From positions 124,001 to 188,000 of the forward strand of contig JAJPHR010000056.1 in assembly GCA_021325145.1 (NCBI GenBank): 64,000 nt of DNA. Direction: 5' to 3'. The DNA is from Verrucomicrobiota bacterium (lineage in GTDB: Bacteria; Verrucomicrobiota; Verrucomicrobiia; Limisphaerales; Pedosphaeraceae). Of the stretch, positions 16,566 to 25,834 are shown in pieces; position 1 is the stretch's first letter, and each line of letters starts with the position of its first letter. A program made the translations under genes and the position numbers. The notes under the pieces were generated by a model. The model was not told the DNA's origin, made no database searches, and saw only the letters and a program-made list of their open reading frames with translations.

Positions 16566-18467
16566 TTACGGAATCTTAGGTAACTGCCGCCTAGCGATTA
16601 AAGGACGCCCGAGCAGTTTGAGCCCGTCAAGCTTTGAGATCAGATCTTCAATTGATCCGTTGTATCCTACTGTAGCAAAAGCAAATCCTCGATTTTTGTT
16701 TCCGTGGGCAATCCCTCTTGGAACTTGTAGAGATATGACTTCAAACTTATTTGAGAGGAGTTCGATTAAGTCCTCGCGCTCGACAGAATAGTGTATGTTT
16801 CCTAAATAGATCTGATGCGAAGCCGTCGAAGGCACGTCATCCACAACAGTTGCCGGCGTTTGATTCGCAACCGTGGGCCTAATTGCTATTGGAGGAGGGA
16901 TTAAAGCTTTGTGCGGTAAACCGGCTTCAGACAAAGCGAGAGGAGTTGGAACGGGTGTCACCACTTCCCACGATTTTACCTCCCGCTTCGGTATGCGGAG
17001 TCGTCGAGATTCATGGTTGGCTTTGGCGGGAGTTAACACCCGGCGAATCAAGCCCTTATTTACCAACGGAGTTAGAATTTCTCTCACCTCGTCCGTGTCC
17101 ACAATGCCGAGTCTGTCAACTACGTCCTGGGTCGAAAACCGTTTGCCACCAAAGCCGAGCGCGAGCACAGCTGTGTGATTTTCCGGCAACTTGTGCGCTT
17201 CGTAGTTGCTGAGCCAAAGTTTTATAGCGGGATCATAGAGTGATTTGCTGTACAAAATAACGGTAAACCCCGTCGTTTCGTTTTCAAACGCAGGCTCGGC
17301 CAGCGAACTCGAACGCATTACGTCGTAAATGCGACGAATTCCCTCGCCCATTTCTCTTATGAAACCAACTTCGCGCAGCACGCGAGCGATGTACGGATTC
17401 CGAGACTCGTGGACGCCCTTTCGTTCCTGAATGTCAGCCAATGAAATTGTGGAGAGTAGCATTCCCGGGCTGAGAATCTCCATGCGGTCTTGAAACACCG
17501 AGATCTCAATGCCCCGGCCTTCGATGGCATAATTTCGATGCACGATTGCGTTAATTAACGCTTCACGACACGCGATCTGAGGATACAGAAGGCTCTGCTC
17601 AAATCGTGCTCTGTCAGTAACAACTGTGTGCTGGCTGAGAGCAACAGTCAGACGCTCCCAGGCTCGGTCGATCAATTTGATGATGCCTTCCGCTACTGAG
17701 TCATCCTTTACGACATTGTAGCTCTCGCCGCTTCTTGGCTCTGTACCTCGATACGTAAGAATACGAACCTGGCAGCGAGGATGCCATTTGCGGATGTCTT
17801 TGCCAAAGAGCATCACCGCGGCCCGTTTCAGTCGCAGCCCGGCCACGGTGAACTCCGCCAATTCCAGATATTGAAGGCATTTTTCGGGGCTAATTCCATA
17901 CGCAATTTGGCCAGCAACACTTTGAATTAAATCCAAGTCCAAATCGTTTAAAGTCGCACCTTCTTCAATTTCCCGATCCCAGCGTCTCGATTTATCTTCA
18001 AGTCGCTTTGCCGTTATGGTCTCCGAGCTTTCCGGGATAGAATCACGGTCAATCCTACGAAGGCACCGACCGTCTGCCGTCAGGTAAATAAAATCCAATC
18101 CTTTTGGCACACTAAAATAAAGAACCCGAACGCCATCAATATCGATCTTGGCCTTGCGCGGAGCTGGCAACGGTGTGTCCTTGTGAACGTGTGTTTCCGG
18201 CACCCGCAGCAAATCTTCGAGTTGCTTTTCGCCGAAGTCCACGCCCGAAAGGGAGCCATCGTCCTCCACTCCGACAAGCAACTCCCCGCCGTCTGAATTG
18301 GCGAAAGCTACCAGCGTTTGAGAAATGTCACGAGCAATGTCTTTGAAATCGCGATTGGTCTTTGCGCCGGGCGCTCCTTGTCTCGCACTCTTGAATTCGC
18401 GGTATAGACTTTCGCCCACTCGAATAGCAAGTCGAATTCTTTCTTCAAGATCAAGAGATTCACTCAT
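16566..18467 (-). CDS. Schlafen AlbA_2 / RecG-like ATPase protein with C-terminal RRM
   Basis: 633 residues from ATG 18467, preceded by CCAGGAACGAAAA (good ribosome site). The open frame to 18947 extends through an interspersed repeat and is rejected. Domains in order: AlbA_2 (Schlafen) ~18-145 with ESLYREFKSA and ANSDGGELLVGVEDDG; a RecG-like HATPase_c_4 region ~295-385 with ACREALINAIVHRNY and GEGIRRI; winged helix ~440-495; Pro/Ala linker ~500-550; and an RNA recognition motif 551-628 with RNP2 IYLGNI (553-558) and RNP1 RGFAFATV (593-600). AlbA_2/HATPase proteins are usually called transcriptional regulators or RecG-related ATPases and some act in phage defence. A fused RRM is, to my knowledge, unusual and points to an RNA target. 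It stands alone between degraded DNA and a repeat island. Domain calls are firm, function open. Confidence 0.85.
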   Translation of the reverse strand: MSESLDLEERIRLAIRVGESLYREFKSARQGAPGAKTNRDFKDIARDISQTLVAFANSDGGELLVGVEDDGSLSGVDFGEKQLEDLLRVPETHVHKDTPLPAPRKAKIDIDGVRVLYFSVPKGLDFIYLTADGRCLRRIDRDSIPESSETITAKRLEDKSRRWDREIEEGATLNDLDLDLIQSVAGQIAYGISPEKCLQYLELAEFTVAGLRLKRAAVMLFGKDIRKWHPRCQVRILTYRGTEPRSGESYNVVKDDSVAEGIIKLIDRAWERLTVALSQHTVVTDRARFEQSLLYPQIACREALINAIVHRNYAIEGRGIEISVFQDRMEILSPGMLLSTISLADIQERKGVHESRNPYIARVLREVGFIREMGEGIRRIYDVMRSSSLAEPAFENETTGFTVILYSKSLYDPAIKLWLSNYEAHKLPENHTAVLALGFGGKRFSTQDVVDRLGIVDTDEVREILTPLVNKGLIRRVLTPAKANHESRRLRIPKREVKSWEVVTPVPTPLALSEAGLPHKALIPPPIAIRPTVANQTPATVVDDVPSTASHQIYLGNIHYSVEREDLIELLSNKFEVISLQVPRGIAHGNKNRGFAFATVGYNGSIEDLISKLDGLKLLGRPLIARRQLPKIP

Positions 18468-18605
18468 TTTTCGTTCCTGGATTGATAATCTATTCCGGCC
18501 AGCTTGGGAGTCTCGTAAGCCGGCTTGACAGTCAAGTTGCTGCTGACAAAAAACGGCATAATCGAACTCCAGTGACACAATAGGATAGTATAGTCGGCCA
18601 GTCGG

Positions 18606-18800
18606 TTGGCAAGTAAATCCGCACCGGCGCGGAGCGCCGGAACGACCAATGTCCAAAGCCGGGGCGGAAGCCAGAAGCTGATTGGCCGCAAAAGAGCACA
18701 AAAGGCGCAAATCGAAGAGGAATACCAATTCAACAGGAGCACACGGAGGCAACGGAGGAAAGAACTCTGTTCTCTCAGTTATCTCCTGTTCAAAGTCTTT
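18606..18800. repeat. Interspersed repeat with inverted ends
   Basis: Contains a hairpin CCGGCGCGGAGCGCCGG near 18620, then a unit bounded by AACAGGAG (18732-18739) and its inverse CTCCTGTT (18783-18790) around ACACGGAGGCAACGGAGG and TTCTCTCAGTTATCT. This kind of non-coding unit is common between genes in environmental Gram-negatives. No gene is visible in it. Confidence 0.5.
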
Positions 18801-18969
18801 GCTCGCCAGAAACCCGTGTTTGCAAGTGCCGTGGTCAAAGCGGCGCTGCCCGCCGCACTCCACGACGCTGGCGCGATGAGCGGGGGCGCATGGAGCATCG
18901 CCGGATTCGGCGTGGGAGCAGCGGCGTTCTGTCGCCATTACAGGCATTGGGCGTTTCAGGCATTGGACG

Positions 18970-19135
18970 TTTTTTGACTTTGAACCCGGGCGTCACCCGG
19001 GGACTCCCGTCTTCGCCAGGCTGCGACGCGGCAAGCGCTTTGCCCCGGGCTGGTGTGGCTCGGGCCTTTGGCCCTGAGGGAGGTTCTTCTTTGCGTCTTT
19101 GCGCCTCCGCGCTTTTGCGTTTAAGAGAGGGGTGG
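18970..19135. repeat. Interspersed repeat island upstream of purA
   Basis: GC-rich stretch with CCCGGGCGTCACCCGGGG, CTGGTGTGGCTCGGGCCTTT and GGCCCTGAGG, followed by CTTTGCGTCTTTGCGCC and CGCGCTTTTGCG. Both halves resemble short repeats I have seen scattered between genes in Planctomycetes and Verrucomicrobia (recollection, not searched). It is non-coding, and translations through it give only low-complexity products. Confidence 0.45.
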
Positions 19136-19189
19136 CCAATGGCCGGGAACGAAATAATCCGCCATCGTTCGAAAGCCGGAAAATGACCG

Positions 19190-19218
19190 TTGACAGCGGG
19201 GCGGGACGTCCTTAGTTT
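19190..19218 (+). promoter_or_regulatory. Putative sigma-70-type promoter for purA
   Basis: TTGACA (19190-19195), 17-base spacer, TAGTTT (19213-19218). The -35 is a consensus match and the spacing is ideal; the -10 is weaker. It would give a leader of about 130 bases containing the terminator-like hairpin at 19244-19273. Confidence 0.55.
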
Positions 19219-19243
19219 TTGCCTGCAAATACTGCTGTGTTTG

Positions 19244-19273
19244 CCCCGAATGTGTCATTCGGGGATTTTTATT
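19244..19273 (+). terminator. Intrinsic terminator-like hairpin in the purA leader
   Basis: CCCCGAATG, loop TGT, CATTCGGGG: a perfect 9-base-pair GC-rich stem followed by ATTTTTATT. It lies between the promoter at 19190 and the purA start, so it either attenuates purA or ends a short RNA of about 50 bases. No alternative antiterminator pairing was worked out. Confidence 0.6.
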
Positions 19274-19304
19274 GCCGCGGCAGAATTCGGAGCGCGGCGG
19301 TTAA

Positions 19305-20624
<1,320 letters not shown>

Positions 20625-20680
20625 GGCACGTTTTGGAATACGAACCGCGAGAAACTTCGCGCGTGGCGAACGGGAAAGCA

Positions 20681-20787
20681 TGGAGTCCCGGCTTTAGCCG
20701 GCAGAAGCGCCGCCATACCCAGGCGCGGGAGAGTTTCTCCTGCTTGTCGTATGTGCGCGCGTCTTGCCGACTAAAGCCGGGACTCCA
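20681..20787. repeat. REP-like paired hairpin element (copy 1)
   Basis: Left arm 20681-20702 (TGGAGTCCCGGCTTTAGCCG then GC) and inverted right arm 20766-20787 (GCCGACTAAAGCCGGGACTC then CA) flank ~60 bases. Each arm folds on itself around TTTA/TAAA. The same design occurs at 40231-40326 with a changed but still paired stem. Resembles a bacterial interspersed mosaic element. Confidence 0.7.
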
Positions 20788-20844
20788 TACATTGCCGCGC
20801 GGCGGAACTTTGGACTCGGGATTTGGCGCACTCTGCATTTCTCA

Positions 20845-21579
20845 ATGACTCCCCTGCCCCATCTTTCCGCCGAGGCCATGGCATCGTTGCCGCGGCACGT
20901 AGCCATCATCATGGATGGCAACGGGCGCTGGGCGAAGCAGCGGCATCTGCCGCGCGTGGAGGGGCATCGCGTGGGCGCGGAGTCGGTGCGGGCGGTGATT
21001 CGGACGGCGGGCGAGTTGGGAATCAAGTATCTCACACTGTATGCGTTCTCGGTGGAGAATTGGAACCGGCCCAAGGACGAGGTGGATGCGCTGATGAAAT
21101 ACCTGGCGCATTACATGAAGACGGAGTTCGCGGAATTGAACCGCAACAACGTGCGGTTGGAGGTGATTGGGCAGATTCATCGCTTGCCGGAGTTCGTGCA
21201 AAAGCAGTTGCAGAAGACGCAGGAGGCGCTGTCGAAAAACAACGGGCTGACGTTGATCATGGCGCTGAGCTACGGCGGCCGCACGGAAATCGTGGACGCG
21301 GTGCGGAGCGTTGCCATGAAGGTGAAAAAAGGGGAACTGGAGCCGGCGGAGATCACGGAACAAGTCGTGGCCGACAATCTTTACACGCGAAAATGGCCGG
21401 ACCCGGATGTGTTGATTCGCACGAGCGGGGAGATGCGGGTGAGCAATTTTCTTTTGTGGCAGATTTCGTATGCCGAACTTGTCGTGACGCCGACGTTGTG
21501 GCCGGACTTCCGAAAGCCGCAGTTTTACGAGGCGCTGGAGGAGTATAACCGGCGGCATCGGAGGTTTGGGGGATTGTGA
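20845..21579 (+). CDS. uppS: Isoprenyl (undecaprenyl) diphosphate synthase
   Basis: 244 residues from ATG 20845; the longer frame starts inside the REP-like repeat and is rejected. Condenses isopentenyl diphosphate units in cis to make the C55 carrier lipid for peptidoglycan and LPS. Motifs: HVAIIMDGNGRWA with catalytic Asp24, RVEGHRVGAESVR, LTLYAFSVENWNRP, ALSYGGRTEIVDA, and RTSGEMRVSNFLLWQISYAE (Met where Gln is usual). Family-normal length. First gene of the uppS-cdsA-dxr-rseP-ispG cluster, here split from cdsA by a toxin-antitoxin pair. Confidence 0.96.
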   Translation: MTPLPHLSAEAMASLPRHVAIIMDGNGRWAKQRHLPRVEGHRVGAESVRAVIRTAGELGIKYLTLYAFSVENWNRPKDEVDALMKYLAHYMKTEFAELNRNNVRLEVIGQIHRLPEFVQKQLQKTQEALSKNNGLTLIMALSYGGRTEIVDAVRSVAMKVKKGELEPAEITEQVVADNLYTRKWPDPDVLIRTSGEMRVSNFLLWQISYAELVVTPTLWPDFRKPQFYEALEEYNRRHRRFGGL

Positions 21580-21614
21580 GGCAGCGCAACTTCTTCCGGC
21601 GGCTTGAGGTTTAC

Positions 21615-21643
21615 TTGCCATCCGCCAACCCGAATGTTAAGAT
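21615..21643 (+). promoter_or_regulatory. Putative promoter of the toxin-antitoxin pair
   Basis: TTGCCA (21615-21620), 17-base spacer, TAAGAT (21638-21643). Only six bases separate the -10 from the antitoxin ATG at 21650, so transcription would start at or next to the start codon: a leaderless mRNA. Confidence 0.45.
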
Positions 21644-21649
21644 TTGCAC

Positions 21650-21880
21650 ATGTCTCGCTCACTGACAGAATTGGCTGAAGAGGCGTTGGCCCTGCCGTCA
21701 GAATCAAGGGCTTATTTGGCGGAAAAACTCCTCGAAACATTGGATTTTGAAGAGGATTTTGCTGTTAGTGAAGCTTGGCGCAAGGAAATCAAGCAGCGTT
21801 GCCGGGAGTTGGATGAGGCAAAGGATCAAATTATTCCCGCCGAAACTGCAATTGCCGAAGTGCGTCATTCTCTGGCTTGA
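21650..21880 (+). CDS. Antitoxin, addiction-module component family
   Basis: 76 residues from ATG 21650. Matches the small 'putative addiction module component' family (CHP02574 type): SLTELAEEALALPSESRAYL, AEKLLETLDFEED, then AWRKEIKQRCRELDEAKDQI and IPAETAIAEVRHSL. The helical N-terminus probably dimerises or binds DNA and the C-terminus wraps the toxin. The stop overlaps the toxin start (TTGA, 21877-21880), the usual arrangement for antitoxin-first modules. The pair interrupts a normally compact lipid-biosynthesis cluster, suggesting a horizontal arrival (inference). Confidence 0.85.
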   Translation: MSRSLTELAEEALALPSESRAYLAEKLLETLDFEEDFAVSEAWRKEIKQRCRELDEAKDQIIPAETAIAEVRHSLA

Positions 21881-22170
21881 AATCCATCGGGTTTCATCGA
21901 ACGGCACTGGCTGAGTTCAAAGAAGCCGCTCGTTACTATGACAGGCAACAAAGAGGCTTGGGACTTAGGTTCGTTGCGGCTGTAGAAGGAGCGTTGGTGC
22001 GAATCAAGGACGACCCGCTGAAGTTTCGTCTGGTTGACTCGGATGTGCGCAAGTGCCGCGTAACGCGCTTTCCGTATGGTGTAATCTTCCGAGAACGAGA
22101 AGGGCATATCCAGGTGATTGCAGTGATGCATTTGCATCGCGACCCGAATTACTGGAAAGGCCGGGTTTAG
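21877..22170 (+). CDS. RelE/ParE-family toxin
   Basis: 97 residues from a TTG start overlapping the antitoxin stop. RelE/ParE fold features: FHRTALAEFKEAARYYDRQQ, GLGLRFVAAVEGALVRIKDD, CRVTRFPYGVIFREREG, and HIQVIAVMHLHRDPNYWKGR, the family's C-terminal strand and Arg-rich end. Members either cleave mRNA at the ribosome (RelE) or poison gyrase (ParE); which applies cannot be told from sequence. Length is typical and the frame is intact, so it is probably active and held by the upstream antitoxin. Confidence 0.87.
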   Translation: MKSIGFHRTALAEFKEAARYYDRQQRGLGLRFVAAVEGALVRIKDDPLKFRLVDSDVRKCRVTRFPYGVIFREREGHIQVIAVMHLHRDPNYWKGRV

Positions 22171-22220
22171 GTTGCTCTCGGCTCGACACCCGCCTTTGGA
22201 TGGGTAATCTCTCCGCGCGT

Positions 22221-23138
22221 ATGCCAGATGAAAATGCTCCGAGCAAACCCGCGCTGTCGAAGAAACAAGTGTTCGCGCGGCGGCTGTTCAGCTTTGTCCT
22301 GTTGTGGACGATCATTCTCAGCGCGTTGTTTTCCGGTAACGCGCTGATTTCAAATTATGTTTTCCTCCTCATCATGGTCCTGTTGTCAGCGGCGGGGCTG
22401 GCGGAATTTTACGGGATGGCGCGAAAACGGGGGTTGGTTTGTTTCCAATATTGCGGCATCGCCGGCGGCGTGTTGCTGATGGTCGGCACCTTTTATCATT
22501 TGATCGGAAAGCTGGGCATCGCGAATTCGCCGGCGCGGGTGAACGATTTCGAAACGAGCTTTCTTATTCTGTTCGTGCTCGGGTTGTGCCTGCGGCAGTT
22601 TTTGGCCCGCGACATCAGCAATGGGATGATCGCCATCTCTGTCACGTTGTTCGGGCTGATGTATGTGCCCTGGCTGTTGAATTTCATTCAGAAGATCAAT
22701 TTTTTCCGAAACGTCGATGGCCACTACTACCTGCTTTATTTTGTGTTGATCACCAAGTTTAGCGATACCGGGGCCTATGTGGTCGGCTCACTAATTGGGC
22801 GGCACAAAATGATCCCGCGCATCAGCCCGGGAAAAACGTGGGAGGGATTTGGCGGGGCAATTTTTGCCTCGACGCTGGCCAGCGTGCTGTTTGTGCATTT
22901 CGCGCAGTCGAAGATGCCGGCGATGAACCTGGTTCACGCGGTGATTTTAGGCGTGGTCTTGAGCAGCGCGGCGGTAGTGGGTGATTTGATTGAATCGTTG
23001 TTCAAACGCGAAGCGGGCGTGAAGGATTCGGGGCATTTCTTTCCGGGCATCGGCGGGATACTGGACTTGCTCGACAGCCTGTTGTTTAATGCGCCAATCA
23101 TGTATCTCTACTTGCGGCATGTATTGCGAACGCCATAG
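22221..23138 (+). CDS. cdsA: Phosphatidate cytidylyltransferase (CDP-diglyceride synthase)
   Basis: 305 residues from ATG 22221 (22200 also possible). Inner-membrane enzyme making CDP-diacylglycerol from phosphatidate and CTP for phospholipid synthesis. About seven to eight membrane helices (e.g. RLFSFVLLWTIILSALFSGN, ISNYVFLLIMVLLSAAGLAE). Signature region: KFSDTGAYVVGSLIGRHKMI, ISPGKTWEGFGGAI and LFKREAGVKDSGHFFPGIGG then ILDLLDSL. The classical HGGxxDRxD end reads IGGILDLLDS, as in related planctomycete-type enzymes. Follows the toxin gene by 50 bases and leads into dxr, 15 bases on. Confidence 0.93.
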   Translation: MPDENAPSKPALSKKQVFARRLFSFVLLWTIILSALFSGNALISNYVFLLIMVLLSAAGLAEFYGMARKRGLVCFQYCGIAGGVLLMVGTFYHLIGKLGIANSPARVNDFETSFLILFVLGLCLRQFLARDISNGMIAISVTLFGLMYVPWLLNFIQKINFFRNVDGHYYLLYFVLITKFSDTGAYVVGSLIGRHKMIPRISPGKTWEGFGGAIFASTLASVLFVHFAQSKMPAMNLVHAVILGVVLSSAAVVGDLIESLFKREAGVKDSGHFFPGIGGILDLLDSLLFNAPIMYLYLRHVLRTP

Positions 23139-23153
23139 GACAGGCGAAATTCC

Positions 23154-24290
23154 ATGAAGAATGTCGTTCTATTGGGCAGCACGGGTTCAATCGGCACCAG
23201 CACGATCAAGGTGGCGGAGGATTTGCCTGATCGCATTCGATTGCTGGGGCTGGCGGCGGGAAATAATCTCGATTTGTTGCTGGCGCAGACACGCAAACAC
23301 CAACCGGCGGCCATTTCATTGACTGATCCCGCGAAGGCCAGGAGCGCGCGGGACGCGCTCGGCACGGCGACGGAGGTTTTCTGCGGCGCGGAAGGGCTCG
23401 TGAAACTGGCGACGCTGCCGGCGGCGGACATTGTGCTGATTGCGATCGTGGGCACCGCCGGTTTGCAACCGGCACTGGCGGCGATTCGCGCGGGCAAGGA
23501 CATCGCCATTGCCTCGAAGGAAATCCTGGTAATGGCGGGTGAGACAGTGATGGAAGAAGCGCGCAAACACGGCGTGCGCGTGCTGGCGGTGGACAGCGAA
23601 CATTCGGCCATCTTTCAATGTCTCGAAGACAAACCCGCGAGTTCGGTGCGAAATCTTTGGCTGACGGCTTCGGGAGGGCCGTTTCGAAACACGCCCAGGG
23701 AGGAGTTCCCGAACATCACGGTCGAACGCGCGCTCAAGCACCCGTCGTGGGTGATGGGCAAAAAGATCACGATTGATTCGGCCACCCTCTTCAACAAGGG
23801 ATTGGAGATGATTGAAGCGCGGTGGTTGTTCGATATTGAGATGGCCCGGGTGAAGGTGGTTGTGCATCCACAAAGCGTGGTGCATTCGATGGTTGAGTTC
23901 GTGGATGGCTCGATAATTGCTCAACTTTCGACGCCTGACATGTGTTTACCGATCCAATATGCCTTGACCCATCCCGAGCGCGTCGAGAGCGACCGCGTGC
24001 AAACAAACCTCGCAAAATTGGGCAGTTTGACCTTTGAAGAGCCTGATTTGGAACGGTTTCCGTCGCTCGGCCTCGCCCGGCGGGCGGGAGAGATAGGCGG
24101 CACGCTGCCAGCGGTGCTGAACGCCGCGAACGAAGTTGCTGTCGATGCCTTCGTGAATCGGAAGATCAGTTTTTTGCAAATCAGCGAAACCGTGGCGCGG
24201 GTGATTGGCGCGCACAAAGTTGTAAATCATCCCAGTTTGGAAGAGATTTTGGCAGCGGATGCCTGGGCGCGAGTTGAGGCTGCGCAATAG
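23154..24290 (+). CDS. dxr: 1-deoxy-D-xylulose 5-phosphate reductoisomerase
   Basis: 378 residues. Converts DXP to 2-C-methyl-D-erythritol 4-phosphate with NADPH and a divalent metal, the committed step of the MEP isoprenoid pathway. Evidence: N-terminal NADPH-binding NVVLLGSTGSIGTSTIKVAE, IAIVGTAGLQPALAAIRAGK, IASKEILVMAGE, the metal/substrate region LAVDSEHSAIFQCLE, TASGGPFRNT, WVMGKKITIDSATLFNKGLE, VVHPQSVVHSMVEFVDGS and PAVLNAANEVAVDAF. Normal length. Together with ispG downstream and uppS upstream it places isoprenoid supply and use in one cluster. Confidence 0.97.
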   Translation: MKNVVLLGSTGSIGTSTIKVAEDLPDRIRLLGLAAGNNLDLLLAQTRKHQPAAISLTDPAKARSARDALGTATEVFCGAEGLVKLATLPAADIVLIAIVGTAGLQPALAAIRAGKDIAIASKEILVMAGETVMEEARKHGVRVLAVDSEHSAIFQCLEDKPASSVRNLWLTASGGPFRNTPREEFPNITVERALKHPSWVMGKKITIDSATLFNKGLEMIEARWLFDIEMARVKVVVHPQSVVHSMVEFVDGSIIAQLSTPDMCLPIQYALTHPERVESDRVQTNLAKLGSLTFEEPDLERFPSLGLARRAGEIGGTLPAVLNAANEVAVDAFVNRKISFLQISETVARVIGAHKVVNHPSLEEILAADAWARVEAAQ

Positions 24291-24363
24291 TAATCCGGGG
24301 ATGGAAAATATTAGAGCCAGGGCCAGTGTTCGATGGTTGCCAGAAAACGTTTTGACGATTAGA

Positions 24364-24391
24364 TTGCGTGGCGTTTCAGTTCATTTAATAC
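24364..24391 (+). promoter_or_regulatory. Possible promoter for rseP-ispG
   Basis: TTGCGT (24364-24369), 16-base spacer, TAATAC (24386-24391), with the rseP ATG only nine bases further. If real, the message would be almost leaderless, like the toxin-antitoxin promoter. The -35 is weak. Confidence 0.3.
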
Positions 24392-24400
24392 ACTAATTTA

Positions 24401-25834
24401 ATGCCAATTTTTAAGATCCTATACATCGTGGCAGCGGTCGTGTTCCTGTTCGGGGCGGCCGTTTTCGTTCATGAATTCGGCCACTTCTGGGTGGCGCGCA
24501 AGCGTGGTCTGAAAGTGGAAGCCTTCGCCATCGGCTTCGGACCAAAGATTTTCGGCTGGACGCGGGACGGGATTGATTATTCCTGGCGCTGGATACCCGC
24601 CGGGGGCTACGTCAAGTTGCCGCAGATGCTCACTTCCGAGGCGCTGGAAGGTGAGAGCGCAAATGCGGCCGAGAAACTCCCGCCGGTGTCGCCGTTGTCC
24701 AAGATCCTGGTGGCACTGGCCGGCCCGGTGATGAATGTGATCTTTGCGTTCGTGATTGGAACGATCATTTATTTTGTGGGGCTGCCCGTGACGGTCAATC
24801 CGTCGATCATCGGCCATGTGGAGCCTGATTCGCCCGAAGCCAAATTGGGCATCGTGGAAGGCGACATCATCACAAAAGTGGATGGCAAAAAGGTGACCTC
24901 GTGGGAAGACGTCAACATGACAACGGCATTGGCGCGAAGCAAAACCATCCCCGTGGAAATCGAGCATCAAGGTGAAAAGAAGACGTATCAGTTGGGAACC
25001 ATGACCAGCGAAGCTTTGGGGCTGAAGATGCTTAACCTGGATCCCCGTGACCATCCCGTCATCACGGAAATCCTCTCCGGCCGGCCCGCTGAAAAAGCCG
25101 GGTTGAAGGAAGGTGACGAGATCGTTTCAGTGGCGAAGGTCCCGGCGCTGGGGACGCAGCATTTCATAAAGATGATCCAGAGCCGCCCTTCAGAGCCCAC
25201 CGAGATCGTTGTCAAGCGAGGCGAGCAGCGGCTGGCGATCAACATCACTCCGAGTTGCAATCCCAAGACCAAAAAGGGAGAGATTGGCGCCGGGTTGACC
25301 GATAGCGCGGCCATCGTTTATCGGGTGAAGCGCCCTGGGCCGACCCCGTGGACGCAGGTTTCCGAAGTAGTAGAAAAAACGGTGAACACCTTTAGCGCGC
25401 TCATCCATACCCGGGAAACCGGCGTGAAACCGAAGGATTTTTCGGGGCCGGTCGGAATTCTGGGCATCCTGGCATCGCAGGTGGCAATCGATTATCGGCT
25501 GGCCTTGAGCTTCCTGGTGTTGCTCAACGTCAATCTCGCCATGATTAACTTGTTGCCGTTGCCGGTGCTGGACGGCGGGCACATCGCCATGTCGATCCTC
25601 GAATGGATTCGGCGGCGGCCACTAAATGTGAAGTTCGTTGAGTATGCCACCACGGTGTTCGCGGTCTTGTTGATTTCGTTCATGCTCTACGTCACATTTT
25701 TTGATATCAAACGCATGCCGTTGCTCAGGTCGCTGTTCAAACGCGAGGTGCAGATCGAGCAACAAGACAAACCCACTGACGCTTCCCCCGCCCCAGCGGC
25801 TCCAACTCCGGCTCCGGCACCCAGTCACCCTTGA
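24401..25834 (+). CDS. rseP: Site-2 zinc metalloprotease, RseP family
   Basis: 477 residues. Inner-membrane protease that cuts anti-sigma factors or signal-peptide remnants within the bilayer. HEFGH (24-28) in the first transmembrane helix and LDGGHI (390-395, Asp391) provide the zinc ligands. Two PDZ regions sit between them: ~130-200 (GHVEPDSPEAKLGIVEGDII) and ~220-290 (TEILSGRPAEKAGLKEGDEI). The C-terminus adds a Pro/Ala-rich tail (DASPAPAAPTPAPAPSHP). Its stop overlaps the ispG start, so both are translated together. The dxr-rseP-ispG order fits envelope-maintenance clusters of Gram-negatives. Confidence 0.95.
   Translation: MPIFKILYIVAAVVFLFGAAVFVHEFGHFWVARKRGLKVEAFAIGFGPKIFGWTRDGIDYSWRWIPAGGYVKLPQMLTSEALEGESANAAEKLPPVSPLSKILVALAGPVMNVIFAFVIGTIIYFVGLPVTVNPSIIGHVEPDSPEAKLGIVEGDIITKVDGKKVTSWEDVNMTTALARSKTIPVEIEHQGEKKTYQLGTMTSEALGLKMLNLDPRDHPVITEILSGRPAEKAGLKEGDEIVSVAKVPALGTQHFIKMIQSRPSEPTEIVVKRGEQRLAINITPSCNPKTKKGEIGAGLTDSAAIVYRVKRPGPTPWTQVSEVVEKTVNTFSALIHTRETGVKPKDFSGPVGILGILASQVAIDYRLALSFLVLLNVNLAMINLLPLPVLDGGHIAMSILEWIRRRPLNVKFVEYATTVFAVLLISFMLYVTFFDIKRMPLLRSLFKREVQIEQQDKPTDASPAPAAPTPAPAPSHP

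Noticed and set aside
16566..18467. Calling the gene recG or a plain transcriptional regulator
   Set aside because: It lacks helicase motifs I-VI; only the AlbA_2 and HATPase_c_4 parts seen in mis-annotated RecG-like proteins are present, and the RRM argues for an RNA-related role.
18468..18947. N-terminal extension of the AlbA_2/RRM protein by 160 residues
   Set aside because: The stretch translates an interspersed repeat, has no domain, and the internal ATG at 18467 has a good ribosome site directly before the AlbA_2 domain.
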